NCBI GenBank assembly: GCA_907164885.2
Contig: OU015490.1
Location: 214,813,885-214,877,884 of the forward strand
DNA length: 64,000 nt
Direction of reading: 5' to 3'
Origin: Dolomedes plantarius
Taxonomy: Eukaryota > Arthropoda > Arachnida > Araneae > Dolomedidae
Shown: in pieces, positions 32,565 to 44,765 of the stretch
Layout of the letters: every line of letters begins with the position of its first letter
Position numbering within the stretch: the stretch's first letter is position 1
Made by a program: the position numbers and the translations under genes
The notes under the pieces: generated by a model
Told to the model about the DNA's origin: nothing
Databases searched by the model: none
What the model saw: only the letters and a program-made list of their open reading frames with translations

Positions 32565-32880
32565 GGTGGCCTAGCGATAGTATGCTGAATTTTGGTGCTT
32601 AGGATGCTCGGATCGAATCCTGGCAAGCGCCGTTAAATATTCTGTGTCTAGGCCTTTAAATCCGTAGACCAGAAAGACCTTCTATTCAGATTAGTGAGGG
32701 TAGGAGAGGCTACGATCCCATAAGGTTTAAAATCTGAGGTGGCAACTAACTAAGATGCACCCTTGTGGTGCTAATTAATCCGGAGCCGCACACTTTAGCC
32801 CGAAGACTATATGGACCTGCTCTGGAACTTCGAACCAGGGGGCATAAGAAACAACAACAAATCGTTTATGTGCATAGAGA
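32565..32880 (+). repeat. tRNA-derived SINE
   Basis: A tRNA-like head carries GGTGGCCTAGCGATAGTATG (A box region) and GGATCGAATCC (B box) 50 bases on. A non-tRNA body follows, ending near AAGAAACAACAACAAATCG, a CAA-type tail. Pol III transcription is the known mode for such elements. Confidence 0.7.
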
Positions 32881-33339
32881 CTTAGATTTGGGATTTAAAC
32901 CCGTCAAGGCCCACTTAAAATAGAAGGGTTGATATTTTCTATTGTACAACATTTTAAAACATTTATATAATATCCATTTCAACTCGGTTAGTTACTCAGG
33001 TATGTTTTCTTGTTGTTGCTTATGCCACTTGACCGATAGCAACATCAATCAAGTCTAGAAAGCTATGGGTGATGAAGGTGCGGCTCCTGTTTTGACTGGA
33101 ACCAGAATGGCTGGAGTCCGACTTGACCAAAGGACCCGTCCCGTTATTTTGAAAGGGGTCGAGTGACGAGAACAGAACATTACCCCCCCCCTCCTCCAGA
33201 GGTAATTTTGAGAACTTTGAGGACATTGCAGCCAGTATAGATTTTGCCAACTGGGCCACTGTACTCATATTATGTCTTAGATGCAACCCCGTCGTGAAAT
33301 TACACAATGAGGGCCAATTTATTATTTCTTGCAAAAGGT
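32881..33339. other. No recognisable gene
   Basis: Contains a 126-codon minus-strand frame (33020-33400). It is partly GC-richer, with a Ser/Gly-rich segment, but shows no motif. Most likely chance or an element relic. Confidence 0.4.
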
Positions 33340-34520
33340 ATTTCAGTGCAAAATTTTCTGAAATTCTCTGATACACTGAAATTTTTTTCCGCCAAAACAA
33401 ATGAAGTTGGTAAGATTAAAAGCATTCAAATGCAAAATGTTTTCAATATTATTGCCAATTGATTAATTCTTGCAAATGATATTGTAGTAAGATTAAGGAC
33501 ATTTTTGATACTCTTTAACACACTAAAATTTATTTCTGCCAACATAACAGAAACTAGTAAGTTCAACACCATTAGAATGTAAACGTTGCTTGGGGGGAGA
33601 CAACTTTTATGGAAATTACAGTATTAATTCCAATAATTTTTGGAAATCCGATAATTTTTTGCAAAATGTTGTAAAAGAGTGAGACTGCCAAAATTTCTGA
33701 TGTTCTGGAGCACACTAAAAGTTGCGCCTGATGACACAACTGAAGCTGGTAATTATAAGCAGTGGGATTGCAGAAATTTCTGATATCCTAAGACTAAAAT
33801 CACACTAAAATTTGTTTCTGCCGATAAAACAGACACTGGTAAGTTAAAAAGGCTTTAAAATGTAAAATTTTATTTGAGGTGGGAACTTTCATGACAATTA
33901 CTGTATCAGTGTAATTGATTAATTCTTACAAAAGGCACTGTAGTAAGATTGGGGAAATTATAATATCCTTTAACACACTAAAATTTGTTTCTTCCGGAAC
34001 AACAGAAACTGGTTGATTTAACAGAATTAAAATGTAAAATTTTATTTACAGAAACAAGCGTTGATGGAAATTTTAATATCATTGACGATTGATTAATTCT
34101 TGTAAAAGTTTGCAAAAGAATGAAATGGCAAAAATTTCTGATAATCTTTAGCATATTAAAATTTGTTCCTACCGTCACAACTTTTTTTCCCCATTGCGGA
34201 GGCACTTGTCGTCAGACATTCGCCTATACTACGTCGCAATTTTACTGCCCATTTTATTGTGGGGGCACCATATAGGCGGACAGCATTACGCCCTATGAAG
34301 GGACGACACGAACGGAGGCATTTTTCGTGGCGCGACACCAAGATTCGATCCGAGCACCCTCAGCACCGAAAACCAGCGCGCTGTACCACTGGGCCACCAC
34401 AAGCCCACAAGGCGTTGTACCACTGAGCCGCCACAACCCCGTTACAACTAAAGTTGATAAATTTAAAAACATCAGAATGTAATAATTCCGTATCGGGGAA
34501 GCAAATTTCATGGTATCGGT
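33340..34520 (+). repeat. Second degenerate tandem array (~155-190 bp units)
   Basis: Anchor CACACTAAAATTTGTTTCTG followed by ACAACAGAAACTGGTAAGTT, AAAATGTAAAATTTTATT and TGATTAATTCTTGCAAAAG. Copies near 33368, 33521, 33711, 33799, 33975 and 34155; one unit is shortened to 88 bases. A SINE interrupts the last unit. Confidence 0.7.
34181..34440 (-). repeat. SINE with doubled tRNA head
   Basis: On the minus strand the element starts GGGGTTGTGGCGGCTCAGTG, repeats the head as GTGGTGGCCCAGTGGTACAG, has B box GGATCGAATC, and ends in AAAAAAAG at 34181-34187. Flanks GTCACAAC and GTTACAAC are an 8-bp target duplication with one mismatch. It lies inside the second tandem array. Confidence 0.75.
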
Positions 34521-35383
34521 TTTATGAGAAAGTTTTATGAATATTTTATGTAAAACAGATTGCCTTATTTAATATTTCGTTATTTACACAATATTAAGAG
34601 CGTGTATGAAGCACCTACGTGTAGCTTTAGATGTGTACTTCAAATTAGATTAATTAATATTCTTTACAATGTATTTCTTTGATTTGTAGCATGTATGTTT
34701 GATTTCTCCTGTAAGGCTGAACATCGAAATTGCATAATATGTGTTACATGGTAATCATGAGCACACATTATATAACATCAGTTAAGTACTTACTATCTGA
34801 AGCCCTACCAATTACATAATTTATCGATAATTATGAAATAGATTCGCAATTGCCTATACTATAGTAATCGATGAAAATGTATTAACCTCCGGAAGTTCAT
34901 TATGAAGCAATATCATTTCATTATGTCAAACCCACATTAATTGAGTGTATGTGTGTGTGTGTGATAACTATGAATGGCATGGATTTGCCCCTGGAAATAC
35001 GTATCAGTGAACATTAATGATGATTAACACTAGAGTGCGATTGCCAAATTGTTATCAGTTTGAATTAAACCCAAACTTTTACTCATTGTTTACAGATTAA
35101 TTAAATTTTAGGGTATTATTGAGCGCAAATAATACTTCGATCTGCATAGAAAAATGTAATAATCCTATTTAAATTAAGATCATTTGAAGAAAAAAAGATG
35201 ATATATTAACTAATTATCATAATTTATTGGATTGAGTAATGGAAGTGGAATCGTAATAGAATTTTTTAATCGACTTTGCTAGTGTAGGTATTATCTTAAA
35301 ATGTAATAATCCCATATTTGTAGAGAAATGCAAGAGTCGAACAGTGAGCTAACAAGTGATAAAAAAGTATACGAAATAAATCG

Positions 35384-35385
<2 letters not shown>
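34521..35385. other. No recognisable gene
   Basis: AT-rich; short (GT)n at 34945-34962. Confidence 0.5.

Positions 35386-35431
<46 letters not shown>
35386..35431. repeat. (TA)n microsatellite
   Basis: Pure TA array. Confidence 0.97.
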
Positions 35432-35435
<4 letters not shown>

Positions 35436-36332
35436 ATGAGGGGTACCATAGATACCCCTTTGCGTTGTGTAAAATTAGGGAGGTGAACTCCAAAGGGAAC
35501 TATGCGTTTATAAATAAAAATAACAACATTTATTATACAATATTTTACAAGAAAAGGTCAGGTTTACATATTATATTTAAGATCTTGGTTAGACATATTT
35601 TAACAGAATTAGGGCATACTTCATCCGCTTCCTGCGGCAGAACCATTACGGGGCGAGTGAAATAAAGTCTGGTAATCTCTCAAAATTTCTCGTAATCTCT
35701 CAAAAGGCATGAGCACTATTTAAATGGGAAGAAATGACCAACCTGGGAAGTTTTTGATGAAACAGCAGAGCATGGCATGGAGTCGTTGAGGCACTTCTAC
35801 CGGAGGAGGCTTTAGGTATCGGGCTAAAACTCATGGGGCCCTTCATTGGAGGAGGCAGAAGAATCGGCGCTGGTGGTTGAACACGGACATCTCGCCATTT
35901 TACGGGGCGTCTTTTCTTCCCAGGCTTTCTTCGCCGCTCGTTACCTCAAATCGCTCTCTCGCTCTCTCTCCAATCGTCGTTTTTCTCCCACACTCGGGGC
36001 TCCCCCATTTTGATTATGACTCTTCCCCAGGTCAGTTATTCAAGTAAATTTATTGCCTCTTCGAGTTTCTTATTCGAGGGCAGGATGCTCCGACATCCCC
36101 ACGGTTCACCCACGTGGTACTCTTATTTCAAAAAAAATGGATGTCCGTTGAATTTCCTGGAATTTCTTTCTCCTGTCCTGAGGAATTCAGGGGGTGCAAT
36201 ATTTCTTCGAAAATTGGTGCAGTTCCTCCTTTTTCCAATATGGCCGTTTTATGCCCCGTAATCGTGTTGGAAAAACAAAATGGCTATGACGTTGGAAGGA
36301 GTTCAAAATGTCCAAATTGTGGATCCTTCACA
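35432..36332 (-). repeat. Solo LTR candidate
   Basis: A 0.9-kb block of clearly higher GC sits between two (TA)n arrays. On the minus strand it begins TGTGAAGGATCCACAATTTG and ends CCCCTCATAACA, i.e. TG...CA. AATAAA lies ~95 bases from that 3' end and a TTTAAATAG box upstream (35710 region). No internal retrotransposon genes are attached. Open frames at 36010-36261 and 36114 onward have no recognised motif. Confidence 0.4.
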
Positions 36333-36333
36333 A

Positions 36334-36439
<106 letters not shown>

Positions 36440-36444
36440 ATATA

Positions 36445-37621
36445 CACTCAAGAGCCAAAACATTATGACCACCCCTACATTTTGCAACGAATTCGCCTGG
36501 ATGACGTGGAAGGCTCGTGATCAGGTGGAAGTGGTATTTAACTGCTGCTGGAGAGTCTGAAGAATCATTCTTTCACTTACTTCTGTGTGTGGTGGGAAAG
36601 GCTGCGGATCTAAGCGACTTTGATAGAGGGAAGATTGTAATGGCTCGAAGGCTCGGAACAAGTATTTCCGAAACTGCACGACTCGTGGGTTATTCGCGAC
36701 CTACAGTTGTTAGTACTTATGCAAAGTGGATGAATGACGGTGAAACCAGCAGTAGACGACATGGTGTGGGACGTCCACACGCTATCAAAGAAAAAGGTCG
36801 TCGGAGACTGTCTCGCATGGTGAAGCAAAACCGGAGCCAGACAGTGGCTCAGCTGACAGCCCAATACAATGCAGGGCCAAGTAGAATAGTATCGCAGCAC
36901 ACTGTTCAGCGGACACTGATGGATATGGGGCTACGCAGCAAACGTCCCACTCGTGTGTCTTTGCTGACCAAGCTTCATCGCCAACTGCGCCTGCGCTGGG
37001 CCCGGGAACATCGCGACTGGTCCATATATCAGTGAGAGAGAGTTGCCTGGTCAGATGAATCACGGTGTGTCATTCATCACGCCGATGGCCGTGTCAGGAT
37101 ACGCCGTCTTCCAGGCGAACTGTTGCTCTCTCAATGTACAGTAGGTCATATACAGGTCGGTGGTGGCGGTAATATGCTTTGGGGGACGTTCTCTTGGCGT
37201 CTCTGGGACCCGTGGTTGTGGTAGAGCAGACCATGATTGCTACAGGGTATCTGAACATCATTGCGGACCAGTTGCACCCTTTCATGGCCTCTGTTTTTCC
37301 AACTGGAAATGGAATGTTCCAACAGGGCAACGCCCCGTGTCACAAGGCTAAGATTGTGTTGGGGTGGTTCCAGGAACATGATGCTGAATTCCAGTTAATG
37401 TCCTGGCTGCCTAACTCATCGGATCTCAATCCGATAGAACACATTTGGGATGTCATGGGACGGCAGCTCAGAGTTCAAAGACCACCAATTCGCAATATCT
37501 CGGATTTGCGTGAACGTTGCTTAAACATCTGGCACAATCTGTCTCCGGCCATCTACCAAGGACTTGTGGCATGTATGCGAAGTCGGGTTGAAGCTGTGTT
37601 GCGCGCCAAGCTGTGTTGCGC

Positions 37622-37622
<1 letters not shown>
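36445..37622 (+). mobile_element. Tc1-like element, right end lost
   Basis: Left terminal repeat CACTCAAGAGCCAAAACATT follows TA at 36443-36444. The right terminal repeat is absent: the transposase frame runs directly into a (TA)n at 37623. Confidence 0.8.
36592..37620 (+). pseudogene. Tc1-like transposase (DD36E-type spacing), inactive
   Basis: Two HTH units (GKAADLSDFDRGKIVMARRL, residues 1-50; RRLSRMVKQNRSQTVAQL), then VAWSDESR (D1). The first codon is GTG where ATG is expected. A TGA interrupts before D1 (37033-37035), and a frame change near 37185 shifts GPVVVVEQT into another frame. The second catalytic position reads FQQGNAPCHKA, glycine for aspartate. SDLNPIEHIWD holds the glutamate, 36 residues after the lost aspartate. 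The protein is dead on four counts. Confidence 0.85.
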
Positions 37623-37661
<39 letters not shown>

Positions 37662-37818
37662 ATGGGTGGGTCAATAAAATGAGGACCAAGCATGCTTGGG
37701 AACTAAACTCTTGGGGTCCCACGTCAGGTTGACCACCTGACTGAGACATATGCTGTATGGCACCACAAGCCCACGGTTACGAAAGCGGAGATCATCGGAC
37801 TGTTGCGCCGTGAGTTGA

Positions 37819-37862
<44 letters not shown>
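37623..37862. repeat. Two (TA)n arrays around a short unassigned segment
   Basis: TA arrays at 37623-37656 and 37822-37862. The 165 bases between include TCAGGTTGACCACCTGA (a small palindrome) and a plus-strand frame VTKAEIIGLLRREL of unknown origin. Confidence 0.8.
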
Positions 37863-37866
<4 letters not shown>

Positions 37867-38073
37867 AATTCAATGTGAAAGTATGTTTGAAACGAAATAT
37901 CTCACTTTCAAAATGCTCTCTAAAGAAAATTTTAGCATCTGAAAGATTTTTCTGGGGTAAATTGTATTCAGATGTACTGCCACTAATTAAAAATTTCCTA
38001 TTTTGAGGAAACAGAAGGATTTAACCGACACCAAAGCATATTAACACGTACATGAACATAGAAGAAAGCATAT
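37863..38073. other. No recognisable gene
   Basis: AT-rich spacer. Confidence 0.5.
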
Positions 38074-38575
38074 TGTTGCGAATTTTTCGAGTCTATAGTA
38101 ATCTAGCCAAATATGAGAGTTATCTCCAAATTGTCGATAAATTTAGTGACTTATTTTGATTGCCAAATTTGGCTATATTTCTCCTCATTTTGCAATATGG
38201 CGCCAAGTGGTCGCCAACTTACAGTCTAGACCTTTCTAAAAGGTTCTAGAGATATCTAGCTGGTTGACCGATAGGGGGCGCTTTGGAAGTCTATAAATAT
38301 ACCCGACATTGGCATTGGAACTCAGTTCTTTTCAATTGAGAATTGAATGTGTTGAAACAGCGTTAGGCGTGTATTGTATTTAAGACTCTAGTATCCAGAC
38401 TTGTGTTTTTTTAGAGTTTTCTGCTGTATAGAAAACAGTTGTTACGTGTTTTCTGCTTCAATTTCTGTATGCACCTGAAGAATTTACATAATAATAAATT
38501 TTATTTTTTGTGCATTTTCTGAAGAGATTCCATTCAATCCTAACGATCCCGGGAAAAACAGAACAAAATATTACA
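38074..38575 (+). repeat. Solo LTR candidate (gypsy-like)
   Basis: About 502 bp starting TGTTGCGAATTTTTCGAG and ending AAATATTACA. Internal TATAAATATACCC box (38293 region), AATAAATTTTATTTTTTGTG poly(A) region (38491). This layout is that of an LTR read on the plus strand. A clear target duplication is not visible (CATAT left, ACCATA right). Confidence 0.55.
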
Positions 38576-39259
38576 ACCATACCCTTCCAGAGAAATTAGT
38601 CATTTCAAAAGATTATTTTTGATTACTACGATCTGGTACGGAGCAATCTTTTAACTTCTCATTTACGGCATTAGTTGTTTATTAAGGGATATTTACGACT
38701 TCTACAGGAATAACTACTTCTAGCCCACATAGGTACAATTTGAAGACATCATACAGTAGTTTTGAATGTCTACCAAATTAGCTGTAAAACAACTTGGGGG
38801 GTGGGGGTACTGGAAGAAAATTAAATGTTTGTCATTACATATTACTGCGATTTGAATGATACATTTGGTCAACACCCCTCATAATCGGAATTGAAATCTC
38901 ATCCAATGAAACGCGAATTCTTTCCCATAGAACATGAGATGTATATCTGAAATGAACTACAAATAGTGAAATTTGCATTATGTATACCACAATAGGATTA
39001 ATTAGTATACCGTCTAATTCCATATGAAATGCAAGTCTTCAAAAATACAGTAATACTTGATAGTAAATTCCATATTTCCTTGAATTTTTTGATTATTTAT
39101 TTACTCTTGTGCATTTTAAATGTTTTTAATTTTTTTTAGAATTAAATGATTTATTAATATTTCATGTTATACGATTACCTTGCGTGAAATAACTTCTAAA
39201 TTTCCTTTTGTCATTGATATATACAACACTTAAAATGATGGTGATGGACCAATTCTTAC
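38576..39259. other. No recognisable gene
   Basis: AT-rich, nothing recognised; short minus frame 38835-39023 is not convincing. Confidence 0.5.
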
Positions 39260-39396
39260 GGCCTGTTTACATAGAATTCGTCAACGTCAGCGTTAAAATC
39301 TTTAACCAATCATATACCAATCACTGACCCATTAAACCAATCAGCGCCAAAGGAATCTTTAACACTAACGCAGATGGATTCTATGTAAATAGACCC
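39260..39396. mobile_element. Small MITE
   Basis: 137 bp nearly all inverted repeat: left GGCCTGTTTACATAGAATTC, right (reversed) GGGTCTATTTACATAGAATC, then GTTAAAGAT-type and GCGCTGATTGGTTTAA blocks. The GGG(C/T)CTGTTTACA start resembles Harbinger or hAT MITEs, but the superfamily is not certain. Confidence 0.6.
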
Positions 39397-39846
39397 AATG
39401 TATTATCTTCCTACATTCGTACACTTGTTTTCAAAAATATACACTACTGATTAAATACATAAATTTATATTTCAAATATGATACAAAATCATGAGAACAA
39501 ACATAATTTTGTTAACCATTTCATAACGTTTTAATATAGCGAGAATCTTTTTATAAATTGTTAGTACAATATAGTGCAAACGCCAGAAACCTTACTCTCA
39601 ATTAAACTAAATATGTTTTAATTTAGTTTAATTTGTCTTTTACTATATACCACTGTGGCACTTACGTGTGTTCTGAAGTACAAGTTTTACAATATTTTCA
39701 AAAATCACTGAAATATACAAAAAAGTGAAAAAACACTGATTTATTTATAAAAAAGCATTGTCTTTATATTATAAAAACAGGTACTTAGAATGGATTAAAT
39801 TAACATATATAGCTTAGCTCTTTGGTCAACACATAGTTAGTAATAT
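39397..39846. other. No recognisable gene
   Basis: AT-rich. Confidence 0.5.
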
Positions 39847-40393
39847 GAAAGGTCCAGGAGTAAAACCACTTTACACCCATTTTTACGAAAATTAGTTAGC
39901 ATTGCAATCTTGTAGCCTTCAAGGCGTGCTAACATCAGGTGCATTCATATCTGGGGCATAACCACTTTAAAGACGTTAAACATACAGATAAACTTTTGGT
40001 GTGCCGGGGGAAAAACCACTTTACTCCAACTTTGATTTTTTTTTTCAAACAGTAATTTTTACGAAAATGAGTTAGCAGTGCCATCTTGTAGCTTTCAAGG
40101 AATACTAACACCACGTGCATTCATACCTGAAGTAAGACCAACTTAAAGCAGTGAAAAATAGCGATAAAGTTTCGGCGTGCTGGGGGGAAAAACCACTTTA
40201 CTCCAACATTCAAATTTGTTTTTCTCAAACAGCATTTTTTATGAAAATGAGTTAGCAGTGCCATCTTGTAGCTTTCAAGGAGTACTAACACCACGTGCAT
40301 TCATATCTGCGTTAGAAAGAATTTAAAGCCGTTAAAAATAGAGATAAAATTTCGGTGTACCGGGTTTTTTTCCCGGCACACCGAATTTGACTG

Positions 40394-40474
<81 letters not shown>

Positions 40475-40563
40475 TATATATAAATATATATAGAACAGTC
40501 AAATTCATTTTCGTCAAAACGACGTTTTTGAGTAAAGTGGTTTTACCCCTGGACCCTTCATAT
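39847..40563. mobile_element. Inverted-repeat element with internal ~177-bp tandem units
   Basis: Ends ATATGAAAGGTCCAGGAGTA and (reversed) ATATGAAGGGTCCAGGGGTA both run on to AAACCACTTTA. Inside, units starting GTGCCGGGGGAAAAACCACT occur at 40001 and 40177 and a fourth is cut at 40355, with the first copy fused to the left end. At 40354-40385 a hairpin (CGGTGTACCGGG / CCCGGCACACCG) turns the sequence around. A (TA)n (40397-40472) lies beyond it. Confidence 0.7.
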
Positions 40564-40595
40564 GTAAAACACAATTGAAAAATTTAATTAAACTA

Positions 40596-41815
40596 CACTG
40601 AAGTACTAGTGAATTAGGGATACCTACCTAGTAACGATTTGGTCCTCCTCTGGCCTTGATAACGGCTGCTACACAACGAGGCATAGGGTCAACAAGTTTC
40701 TGGAAACGTTCCACGGGAATGGCTTGCCAAATATTGGCTAAAGCTGTTCATAATTCAGTAAGGTTCTTTGGTGCTGTGTGATGGCCTTTCACGCCTTGTT
40801 CCAAAACATCCCAAAGATGCTCAATAGGATCTTAGTCTGGGTATCTAGGTGGCCAATTCCTGACAGAGAAGTCAGAGGAATGCTCCTCCAACCAGCCAGT
40901 AGCCAACCGGAACTTGTGAGAGGTACAGTTGTCTTGCGGGAAAACTCCATTACCGTGCGGATAACAGAACAGCATAAACGGATGGAGGTGATCACCCAGC
41001 AACTCTACGTACCGAATTGCATTGAGGGAGGTTGGTACACGCACCAAAGATCCCAAACTGTGCCACGAAAAAACAACCCAGACCATGATTGAGCCACCAT
41101 GCCCTTGTACAGTTCCAGCCAGGCATGCAGGATCCATGGCTTCATGAGCCTGACGCCATATTCTCAGCATCCCGTCGGCGTTAAGTAGTCGGAATCGAGA
41201 CTCATCACTCCATGCTACTCGTTTCCAGTCCTCTACACTTCAGTCTCTGTGCTCTCTTGCCCAGGCAAGACGTGCAGCCCGATGGCGAGTATAGAGCAAT
41301 GGTACTTTCGTAGGTCGACGGCTCCCGAAACCCATACGGTGAAGCGAGCGTTGCACAGTCCGTTTACTGTCTGTACGACTGGCACCGTCATTAAACTGGG
41401 TTATAATTTTAGCTAATGTTTGGCTTCGCTGGCTACGTACAATACGCCTGAGCCGTCTCTCACCACGCACTGTCAAGGCTAATTGTCCTTTGCAGTTTGC
41501 CCGATTTCTAGTTTTTTTCCCACCATCCATGTATTCTTGGTGTACTCTTGACACTGTCGACCTTGAAAATCCTAGCTGTCTGACGATTTAGGAAATTGAA
41601 TGGCCCATGCCTCGCACACCTACGATTTGTCCGCGATCGAAGGCGTCTAAATCAGGGATTTTTCCCATACTGGCTATTCCAACAACTAATTCAGAACAAC
41701 CACAGTACGCGCTATATATGCAGTTACCACAGCGCCCTAACTTGCGCATACATGATGCGCAGCGCTACACAATTTGCATAGGCTTTGCTATCCCTAATTC
41801 AGTGGCACTTCAGTG
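40596..41815 (-). mobile_element. Tc1-like element, complete ends
   Basis: 1,220 bp; inverted repeats CACTGAAGTACTAGTGAATT / CACTGAAGTGCCACTGAATT extended by AGGGATA; TA at 40594-40595 and 41816-41817. Confidence 0.9.
40628..41668 (-). pseudogene. Tc1-like transposase (DD36E-type spacing), four stops
   Basis: A single unshifted 347-codon frame starting MGKIPDLDAFDRGQIVGVRG. HTH pair to residue ~115, RVAWSDESRFRLL (D1), FPQDNCTSHKF (D2) and DPIEHLWDV (E), with 36 positions between D2 and E. Stops: TAA after GHSIS, TGA after AREHRD (41240-41242), TAA at 40832-40834 two codons before PIEH, and TGA after NLTEL. It is a relative of, but clearly distinct from, the element at 36.4 kb. Confidence 0.88.
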
Positions 41816-42465
41816 TATATTGAAAACTTTTGAAATTATTATGGTTCTCGTTCCCAAAAGTAATTGAAAAATAATTTTCTAGAAAATGCATTTTAAGATC
41901 TTACTCCACGTCTTTAATATCGCTTTCAGTTTATTAAATTGATCATAAGTTCTCATCCAATGATCTTACGAATAAAAGTAAAGAATTTTTTGAATTCTAA
42001 ACAATTGGCTTTTGAAATAAAGTAATAAAAAATCGAAATCTTGCACCAGAACATCCATTTCAACGTAAGTAGATACCCTAGTCTACCTTTTTGCTCTATT
42101 GTCTCGTGACTAATTCCTAATTAAACAGTTTAAGGGCTAGCTATTTCTGATGGTAAAATAATCAAGTGTAATAAACGGCAAGGAAACTGTCCACATCACT
42201 AAAGGTTCCTCCGTCAATCTTAATCAAGGCCAGATGTTTTACCATCTTCGGATGAAAGAAACAGGGAATTTATACCTGTACACAAATGAAACAAAATTCT
42301 CAGTGGGAAACAGAATTCGGTCCTCTCATGCGGAAATGTGTGGTTGGTTTTCTGTTTTCCGTGTAACAAATATCCCTATGATATAACATAATATATCCTT
42401 TTGTCTGAAGAGAAAAAAAAATGTTATTCTGTATTTTCTAGTGCTGGAGTAATAATAATACGGAA

Positions 42466-42467
<2 letters not shown>
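41816..42467. other. No recognisable gene
   Basis: AT-rich, no motif. Confidence 0.5.

Positions 42468-42552
<85 letters not shown>
42468..42552. repeat. (TA)n microsatellite
   Basis: Pure TA. Confidence 0.97.
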
Positions 42553-42557
<5 letters not shown>

Positions 42558-42902
42558 TTAGGATGGAGTGAAAAGTCCAATTATGTCAAATTCTTTCCTA
42601 ATAGTGAAAATAATTTGACCCAACCGTTCAAAAAGCATATCCTAAAATATTTTAAATTTATTTTGAGTCTATCTGCCCGAGCATTTAATTTGAATTTCTC
42701 AAAATCTGATGAAATTTCTCTTTTCTATATGATTTGTAACCACGAAAGAGCGAGAAAACAAGAATTGCTTATGTAGCCAATGAACTGTTTTTTGCAACCC
42801 TATAGGTGTGTACGGGTGAATTTCTTTGTCCGGTCATTACTCCTCTGCCCGTGCGCATAAACGCCATACACACTTCTTTGTTCAAAATTAGTGATTTCCA
42901 CG

Positions 42903-42905
<3 letters not shown>
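42553..42905 (+). mobile_element. Terminal fragment of the 54-57 kb element family
   Basis: TTAGGATGGAGTG, TCAAATTCTTTCCTAATAGT, GAGTCTATCTGCCCGAGCAT and ACACACTTCTTTG match in order the reverse complement of 56990-56615. The fragment ends in (ATT)n at 42903-42938 and (TA)n to 42963. It contains no transposase. Confidence 0.8.
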
Positions 42906-42964
<59 letters not shown>

Positions 42965-42966
<2 letters not shown>

Positions 42967-44765
42967 GGGTGGCCATAATTAAACTGACAGTGCTCACAGT
43001 GTTCTGTAGCGCGATATCTATTTGCGAGAATGACGCCACATTTTGTAGGAAGATTAAACAAGACGGGGGACGAAGGAATCCGCGAAAAAATAAATTAGTT
43101 CCAAAAGTCACCGCTAGGGGAATATTTGGCGTTGTGTAATAGAAAATAGAGTGTTAACAAATGCAAATCAATACGGAAATTACCTTTTATTTTGCATTCA
43201 AATGAGGTTCAATGTGGCTGCCGTTGTTGTGGACCACATATTGCAATCTGTGCACAGTATGCACAACAGCAGAAAGTAACATGTCTGCAGGAATCTCCCG
43301 TACAGTCAGTGATATGTTATCCTCCAACGTAGCCAGGTCCTGGACCACTCATTAATAGACCTTGGACTTAAGGTAACCCCATAGCCAGATGTCGCATGGG
43401 GTAAGTTCAGGCGACCGAGGTGGCCATGCAGTTGGAAAGTAGAGGCTAATGACTCTTTCTGCTGTGAATCTTTCTGTCGTAGCAGCTGTTGCACCCGTAC
43501 AGCAACGTGTGGAGGGGCTCCATCTTGCATGAAAATGATTTCCCCAGGCATTGTCTTTGCTGAAGTGCCGGAATGACAAAGCTGTTCAACATGTGGCGAT
43601 ATTTCTCTCCGGTAACAGAACAGATTTCCTGTCCTGTCGGGGTAATGTTCTCATAGAAGAATGGACCTACGATAAATTCCGCTGTGAACCCACACCAAAC
43701 AGTTACCTTTGGTGAATGTAAGAGAATTTCTGTGACTGCATGTGGTGATTTGTCATCCCAAATTCGGCAGTTCTGGGTGTTCACAGTTCCATGCAGGTAA
43801 AAGTAGGCCTCGTCTCCCCATAAGATTTTCCACGGCCAAGCATCATCCACCTCCATTCTGGCAAGAAAGGTGAGAGCAAAAGTCAATCGCTCATCATGGT
43901 CGGGGTACAGTAACTCCTGTACACGGCTGAACTTGTACGGATAGAAGTTGATAATCTTTCGTAAGATTTTCCATACCGTACTGTAAGGCATATCCATATT
44001 CCGAGCTAATCCACGAGCGCTAGAGGTGGCAGCAATATTGTCTGGTCCTCTGTCGACAATCGCCGTGGCAACTGCTTCGATTGTATCCTGTGGTACAGGT
44101 TTTCGTCCTCTGCCTGACTGAACCTTCAGAAGACCTGTTTTCTCAAACGTCGCAACCATTGCTTTTAGCCCATTAACTGACACAGGACCGTTTACTTTAC
44201 GCATTTTTTGTGCGTTCTAAAACCACAAAGAGCGGCTGACGCGTTGCACTGGTTGAGGTAAAAGAATTTGACCAGTAACGCACGCTCGACTAAAGAAGGA
44301 GACATTGCACATAAACTTTCAATCCGATTGATTCGAAACGTAACACATTGCCTTTTAAAACCCAAGCAGCTGGCACTGTGCCAATGGATGTAACGTGAAA
44401 TTTGAATAAAGAACTTCTTCTTCTGCTCAGCGTACGTGATATTGCAGATCACGAGACTTTATCGGTGTTTATGTAGATTTTACGCTTTTTTAAAAGTGTT
44501 GCCATATTGCACTTGAACTAAATAAGAAAATGTGCATAATAAAAGGTAATTTTATTCCGTATTAATTTGGATTTGTTAACACTCTATTTTCTATTACACA
44601 GCGCCAAATATTCCCCTAGCGGTGACTTTTGGAAAAAAAATTATTTTTTCGCGGAATCCTTCGTCCCCCGTCTTGTTTAATCTTCCTACGAAATGTGGCG
44701 TCGTTCTCGCAAATAGATCGCGCTACAGAACACTGTGAGCACTGTCAGTTTAATTATGGCCACCC

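Noticed and set aside
33020..33400. 126-codon minus-strand frame as a gene
   Set aside because: It runs into the tandem array and shows no conserved motif.
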